From Pseudomonadota bacterium (lineage in GTDB: Bacteria > Pseudomonadota > Alphaproteobacteria > Sphingomonadales > Sphingomonadaceae): 18,237 nt of DNA. The position numbers and the translations under genes were made by a program. This document shows positions 14,840 to 18,237 of the stretch, one piece after another. The stretch covers positions 1 to 18,237 of the forward strand of contig JAEZFL010000107.1 in NCBI GenBank assembly GCA_023417515.1. The letters are read 5' to 3'. Position 1 is the first letter of the stretch, and every line of letters begins with the position of its first letter. Below the pieces are notes generated by a model. The model saw nothing but the letters and a program-made list of their open reading frames with translations, was not told the origin of the DNA and searched no databases.

Positions 14840-15802
14840 TCAGGCGAGGCTCTCGTCTATACCCTTGCAGGCGACCAGGAGTTCCTTGACCGCGTCCACC
14901 GAGACCTGGAGGTTGGCCTTGGCCTCGTCGTCCAGCTCGATCTCGATGATCTGCTCGACTCCGCCGGCGCCGATGATCGCCGGGACTCCGACATAGAGGT
15001 CGTCGACGCCGTACTGGCCGGTGAGATGAGCGGCGCACGGAAGCAGTCGCTTCTGGTCGCCGAGATAGCTCTCCGCCATCGAAATGGCGCTCGCCGCCGG
15101 GGCGTAGAAGGCCGAGCCGGTCTTGAGCAAAGCGACGATCTCGCCGCCGCCGCCGCGGGTGCGCTTCACGATCGCGTCGATCCGCTCTTGGGTCGACCGG
15201 CCCTGCTTGATGAGGTCGGGGATCGGGATCCCGGCGACGGTGGAATATTGCACCACCGGCACCATCGTGTCGCCATGGCCGCCGAGCACGAAGCTGTTCA
15301 CGTCCTTGACCGACACGCCGAATTCCTCGGCGAGGAAGTGGCTGAAGCGCGCGCTGTCGAGAACGCCGGCCATTCCGACCACCTTCTCGTGCGGGAGGCC
15401 GGAGAATTCGCGCAGCGCCCACACCATCGCGTCGAGCGGGTTGGTGATGCAGATGACGAACGCGTCGGGGGCGTGCTGCTTGATGCCCTCGCCGACCGCC
15501 TTCATCACCTTCAGGTTGATTCCGAGCAGATCGTCGCGGCTCATGCCGGGCTTGCGCGGAACGCCGGCGGTGACGATCACCACGTCGGCGCCGGCGATGT
15601 CGGCATAATCGTTGGTGCCGGTCAGCTTGGCGTCGAAGCCCTCGACCGGGCCGCATTGGGCGAGGTCGAGCGCCTTGCCCTGGGGCACGCCCTCGACCAC
15701 GTCGAACAGGACGATGTCGCCAAGCTCCTTCTGGGCCGCGAGATGGGCGAGCGTGCCGCCGATATTGCCTGCCCCGATGAGCGCGATCTTCTTGCGAGCC
15801 AT
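14840..15802 (-). CDS. mdh: Malate dehydrogenase (LDH-like, NAD-dependent)
   Basis: A 320-aa enzyme oxidising malate to oxaloacetate in the TCA cycle. It is of the LDH-like (type 3) group usual in alphaproteobacteria: NAD motif IGAGNIGGTLA (9-19), acidic NAD-selecting D34 in LFDVVEG, the substrate loop TAGVPRKPGMSR with R83 and R89, ITNPLDAMVW (119-128), the catalytic pair in GVLDSARF (D149, R152), and the proton-relay histidine H176 in LGGHGDTMVP. The ATG at 15802 follows a strong AAGGGGGAG site. It is the first gene of the TCA block, with a leader carrying a perfect 7-bp hairpin at 15839-15854. The stop at 14840 is 30 nt from DUF29. Confidence 0.97.
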   Translation of the reverse strand: MARKKIALIGAGNIGGTLAHLAAQKELGDIVLFDVVEGVPQGKALDLAQCGPVEGFDAKLTGTNDYADIAGADVVIVTAGVPRKPGMSRDDLLGINLKVMKAVGEGIKQHAPDAFVICITNPLDAMVWALREFSGLPHEKVVGMAGVLDSARFSHFLAEEFGVSVKDVNSFVLGGHGDTMVPVVQYSTVAGIPIPDLIKQGRSTQERIDAIVKRTRGGGGEIVALLKTGSAFYAPAASAISMAESYLGDQKRLLPCAAHLTGQYGVDDLYVGVPAIIGAGGVEQIIEIELDDEAKANLQVSVDAVKELLVACKGIDESLA

Positions 15803-15838
15803 GAAGCTCCCCCTTTCCGTCGATCTGAAAAGCGAAGG

Positions 15839-15854
15839 GGCTGCGGGCGCAGCC
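15839..15854. promoter_or_regulatory. Perfect hairpin in the mdh leader (possible attenuator or terminator)
   Basis: GGCTGCG-GG-CGCAGCC is a 7-bp perfect inverted repeat with a 2-nt centre, 36 bp upstream of the mdh start. On the minus strand it is followed by CCTTCGCTTTTC, so it could be a weak intrinsic terminator for the zapE-side transcript or a 5' leader hairpin of mdh. The T-run is short and displaced, so termination is uncertain. Confidence 0.35.
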
Positions 15855-15921
15855 GATTGCGAAGCCGCCTAGACCCGCGCGCCCGAGGGGGCAACCGTCT
15901 TCCGCCCTCGCTCCTAGGGAT

Positions 15922-16005
15922 CGTCATCGCGGTGTGTGCAGCGACGAAGCAATCCCTCCTTCGAAGGCGGAGGCCTGGATTGCTTCGATGCGCTCGCAAT
16001 GACGG
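15922..16005. repeat. Dispersed palindromic repeat, family B (full copy upstream of mdh)
   Basis: An 84-bp imperfect palindrome. Left: CGTCATCGCGG...GCGACGAAGCAATCC. Right: GGATTGCTTCGATGCGCTCGCAATGACGG. A small inner palindrome CCTTCGAAGG lies at the centre. The right half matches the half element at 5099-5134. It occupies part of the 284-bp gap between mdh and the SnoaL-like gene; the rest of that gap holds the mdh leader hairpin and the zapE-tail remnant at 16013-16081. Confidence 0.85.
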
Positions 16006-16012
16006 GAGCGGC

Positions 16013-16081
16013 CTAATCCTCGCCGTGGCCGGCGACGAGGTAGTCGGCGCTCTACATTTCCATGAGGGGCGAGGCTGTCCG
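16013..16081 (-). pseudogene. Remnant of a second zapE 3' end
   Basis: Read on the minus strand this encodes RTASPLMEM-stop-SADYLVAGHGED-stop. The intact ZapE ends RTASRLMEMQSEDYLALGHG followed by EQA. Over the 21 codons that align without gaps (16019-16081 against 16593-16655) 16 encode the same residue, and 44 of 63 bases match by hand count. One glutamine codon CAG has become TAG. Homology ends abruptly at 16081, 5 nt before the stop codon of the SnoaL-like gene, which lies between this remnant and intact zapE. Most base differences are synonymous third-position changes, so the two tails diverged as coding sequence. Confidence 0.8.
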
Positions 16082-16086
16082 AGCCG

Positions 16087-16539
16087 TCAGGGGTCGCCCC
16101 GGTCGCCGCATTCCGTCCGGTTCGATGCGGGATAGTACCAGACGGCACGAACGCGGCCGTCGATCACCTCGTACACGGCCGGGCTGGTCTGGGTGAGGCA
16201 GCTCCCGTCCGCGCCCGTCCAGCTCGCCCGCTCGATCGTCGCGACGAAGCGGCCGGACCTTGCAACGGACAACAGCTCCGACCGGCAGGTCGTGCAGCTT
16301 TCCTCAAGATAGGATCGAGTCCAGGCGGCGATCGCGGCGGCGCCCTCCCCCTCTACGGATATTTCATTCCCGTTTATCGAATACCAGCGCACGTCCTCGG
16401 CCAGCATCGAGGCGTACTCGGCGTGATCGCGCTCATTATAGGCCTGAATGAGCGCCCGCACCGCTGCCGACGGGTCGGCTGGCAGTTCGGCCGCGGGCGA
16501 ATGCAAACCCATGGCAATCAAGGCAAGGAGCGGCGTCAC
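16087..16539 (-). CDS. Exported SnoaL/NTF2-like protein
   Basis: 150 aa. Residues 1-19 (MTPLLALIAMGLHSPAAEL) look like a signal peptide with an A-x-A-like cleavage region. The rest has the NTF2-like pattern AAVRALIQAYNERDHAEYASMLAEDVRWYS (25-54), followed by a beta-sheet half ending AVYEVIDGRVRAVWYYP (121-137). Such folds serve as small-molecule enzymes or binding proteins; no catalytic set can be named. Four cysteines include a CTTC (C82-C85), with C114 and C144, which could form disulfides in the periplasm. The start is GTG at 16539 with no good Shine-Dalgarno; an in-frame ATG at codon 10 would lose the signal peptide. It lies between intact zapE (44 nt upstream) and a degenerate copy of the zapE 3' end, which points to recent insertion. 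Confidence 0.7.
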   Translation of the reverse strand: MTPLLALIAMGLHSPAAELPADPSAAVRALIQAYNERDHAEYASMLAEDVRWYSINGNEISVEGEGAAAIAAWTRSYLEESCTTCRSELLSVARSGRFVATIERASWTGADGSCLTQTSPAVYEVIDGRVRAVWYYPASNRTECGDRGDP

Positions 16540-16583
16540 GCGCCCACGCTACACCGGGCTGGAGCCTTTGCAATGTCGCCGTC

Positions 16584-17699
16584 TCAGGCCTGCTCCCCAT
16601 GTCCCAGTGCGAGATAATCCTCGGACTGCATCTCCATGAGGCGCGAGGCGGTGCGCTCGAACTCGAAGGCGCCGTCGCCGGCGATGTAGAGCTGGTGGGG
16701 CTCGGCGTCGGCGGCTCCGAGCAGCTTCACCTTGTTCTCGTAGAGTGCGTCGATCAGCGTGACGAAGCGCGCCGCCTCGTTGCGATTCTCCGGGCCGAGG
16801 CGCGGGATTCCGACCAGGATCACGGTGTGGAAGTTGCGGGCGATGGTGAGATAGTCGCTCGCCCCTCGCGCTTCGCCGCACAGCCGCTTGAACGAGAAGA
16901 CCGCGACGCCCTTCAGCGCCTTGGGTACGTGCAGGATCCGCCCGCCCGGCACGTTGAGGTCGCAGGTGGGAACATGGGCAGCGTCCTCGACCGGATAGTC
17001 GGTGAGGCGGAAGAAGGCCTCGCGCAGGTCCTCGGTCGCCTTGGGGCCGTTCGGCACGTGCCAGGTCGGCATCCCGCCGAGCCGCTCGAGCCGGTAGTCG
17101 GTCGGGCCGTTGAGGCCGATCACCTCGAGCCGCTCTTTTATGAGCGCGATGAAGGGCAGAAACAGCTCGCGGTTGAGGCCGTGCTTGTAGAGGTCGGCGG
17201 GCGGCCGGTTCGACGTGGTGATCACGGTCACGCCCCCCTCCAGCAGATGCGAGAACAGCCGCGACAGGATCATCGCGTCGGCGGTGTTGTTGATCACCAT
17301 CTCGTCGAAGCAGAGGAGCTTGGCCTCCTCGGCGATCGCCGCGGCGACAGGGGGCACGGGGTCGCCGCTTTCCTTGCTGCGCTCGACCCGAAGGCGCTCG
17401 TGCACGTCCATCATGAATTCGTGAAAGTGGATCCGGCGCTTCGGAGCGACGTCGATGCTGTCGAAGGCGAGGTCCATCAGCATGCTCTTGCCGCGCCCGA
17501 CTCCCCCCCACATGTAGATTCCGCGCGGGGCCTCCGTCTTCGATCCGAGCAGGCGGGAGAGGAAGCCGCCATTGCGGGGCGGTCGCTCCAGCGCCAGCGC
17601 CAGTTCGTCGAGCGCCGCGGCGGCGCGCTCCTGGTCCGGGTCGGGGCGAAGCTCGCCGGCGGCGACCAGCTCGCGATAGCGGGCGGCGACCTTGCTCAT
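16584..17699 (-). CDS. zapE: Cell division protein ZapE (AFG1-like ATPase)
   Basis: A 371-aa P-loop ATPase of the AFG1/ZapE family, which associates with the FtsZ ring at the inner membrane during constriction and is related to mitochondrial AFG1/LACE1. Walker A is GGVGRGKS (65-72) in RGIYMWGGVGRGKSMLMD; then HFHEFMMDVHERL (91-103); Walker B is LLCFDEM (128-134) followed by VINNTADAMIL; sensor-like VTVITTSNRPPADLYK; and the conserved end SRLMEMQSEDYLALGHG. The ATG at 17699 overlaps the stop of the thioesterase gene (ATGA), so the two are coupled. The order zapE then mdh is common in alphaproteobacteria; here a SnoaL-like gene and a zapE-tail remnant separate them. Confidence 0.95.
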   Translation of the reverse strand: MSKVAARYRELVAAGELRPDPDQERAAAALDELALALERPPRNGGFLSRLLGSKTEAPRGIYMWGGVGRGKSMLMDLAFDSIDVAPKRRIHFHEFMMDVHERLRVERSKESGDPVPPVAAAIAEEAKLLCFDEMVINNTADAMILSRLFSHLLEGGVTVITTSNRPPADLYKHGLNRELFLPFIALIKERLEVIGLNGPTDYRLERLGGMPTWHVPNGPKATEDLREAFFRLTDYPVEDAAHVPTCDLNVPGGRILHVPKALKGVAVFSFKRLCGEARGASDYLTIARNFHTVILVGIPRLGPENRNEAARFVTLIDALYENKVKLLGAADAEPHQLYIAGDGAFEFERTASRLMEMQSEDYLALGHGEQA

Positions 17700-18148
17700 C
17701 GCGGCAGCACCGCCTTGCGCAGGCTCGCCGAGAAGGAGGCGACCAGCCGCTCGCCCTGGAGCAGGCGACCGCGCAGGAAGACGAGCCGGCCGGTCTCGCG
17801 AAGCAGCTCGACCTCGGCGTCGAGCGGCTCGCCGAGCTCGCCCGAGTCGAGGAATTGCACGGAGCAGTCGAGAGTGACCGCCATCGCCACGTTCGCCCCG
17901 GCCATCGCCCCGCCGGCATAGAGCGCCATGTCCACGAACGTCATCAGAGCGCCGCCATGAACCTTGTTGCCGAGGTTGGAATGGGCCTGAGCCGGGAACA
18001 TCCGGCACCAGCCGCGCCCGTCCTCGCCGCGCCGCACCAGAAGCCGCCCGATCGCGCTGTTGAACCGCTCCGGCCCGGTCACGTCCCAGGTGAGCCAGCC
18101 CGGATGGTCGGGCGCGGGCTCGTGGCGGATGGCGGGGTGGATGTTCAT
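17696..18148 (-). CDS. PaaI-type hotdog-fold thioesterase
   Basis: A 150-aa single hotdog domain of the PaaI/4HBT group, which hydrolyses acyl- or aryl-CoA thioesters in the cytoplasm. The signature is HSNLGNKVHGGALMTFVDMALY (about 56-77), with the HGG turn at 64-66 before the central helix and the acidic D73, then AVTLDCSVQFLDSGELGEPL and the strand GRLVFLRGRLLQGERLVASF. The substrate cannot be told. The ATG at 18148 is preceded by GGGAGGGGAGG, an excellent Shine-Dalgarno that is part of the palindromic repeat starting at 18153. It overlaps zapE by 4 nt downstream. Confidence 0.9.
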   Translation of the reverse strand: MNIHPAIRHEPAPDHPGWLTWDVTGPERFNSAIGRLLVRRGEDGRGWCRMFPAQAHSNLGNKVHGGALMTFVDMALYAGGAMAGANVAMAVTLDCSVQFLDSGELGEPLDAEVELLRETGRLVFLRGRLLQGERLVASFSASLRKAVLPR

Positions 18149-18152
18149 GCCT

Positions 18153-18237
18153 CCCCTCCCGCGTGCGGGAGGGGATTGGGGGGAGGGGTTGTGGAAGAGG
18201 CCGGCGCTGATCGGAGGAACAGCCCCTCCCCCGACCC
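18153..18237. repeat. GC-rich palindromic repeat, family D (runs off the right edge)
   Basis: CCCCTCCCGC-GT-GCGGGAGGGG is a perfect 10-bp-arm palindrome at 18153-18174, followed by ATTGGGGGGAGGGGTTGTGG and, after a 40-bp interval, the opposing CAGCCCCTCCCCCGACCC at the window edge. The layout (hairpin plus G-rich and C-rich outer arms) fits another short interspersed repeat of GC-rich alphaproteobacteria. Nothing else is seen in 18149-18237. Confidence 0.65.

Overview
The window is a GC-rich, densely packed chromosomal segment that looks like an alphaproteobacterium of the Sphingomonadales (Sphingomonas-like). This rests on the gene order zapE - mdh - sucD - sucA - sucB - lpd, the CIRCE-controlled groESL, codon usage with almost no T/A at third positions, and several families of short palindromic intergenic repeats that I associate with this group. 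The placement is inferred from sequence recall, not from a search.

Layout. At the left edge, groES and the 5' part of groEL read leftward from a heat-shock-type promoter overlapped by a CIRCE operator. Divergent from them, sppA (membrane signal peptide peptidase) reads rightward and overlaps a PAT-type N-acetyltransferase by 4 nt. A 111-bp palindromic repeat separates this pair from a leftward unit of a TetR-family regulator followed by a two-domain SRPBCC protein; a perfect 12-bp palindrome just upstream of the regulator is its likely operator. purT (formate-dependent GAR transformylase) reads rightward and ends 13 nt inside a TRIC-family membrane protein on the other strand.

From about 6.3 kb to the right end everything is on the minus strand. 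In transcription order: PaaI-type thioesterase, zapE, an exported SnoaL/NTF2-like protein, mdh, a DUF29 protein, sucD, sucA, sucB, lpd, a PepSY-type membrane protein and the TRIC protein. The core is a TCA-cycle block: malate dehydrogenase, the alpha subunit of succinyl-CoA synthetase, and all three components (E1, E2, E3) of 2-oxoglutarate dehydrogenase. The beta subunit gene sucC is absent, and a DUF29 gene sits in the mdh-sucD interval where sucC lies in many alphaproteobacteria.

The most unusual observation is a degenerate second copy of the zapE 3' end (16013-16081) on the far side of the SnoaL-like gene. The two tails match at 16 of 21 codons and differ mostly at synonymous positions. 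This suggests that the SnoaL-like gene arrived with a foreign zapE 3' end and displaced the native tail. Other points of interest are dispersed repeats placed between groES and groEL, between sucB and lpd, and directly against the purT start. No gene-free stretch exceeds 300 bases; the longest is 15803-16086. I saw no rRNA, tRNA, CRISPR array, transposase or phage gene, and no clearly novel multi-gene system.
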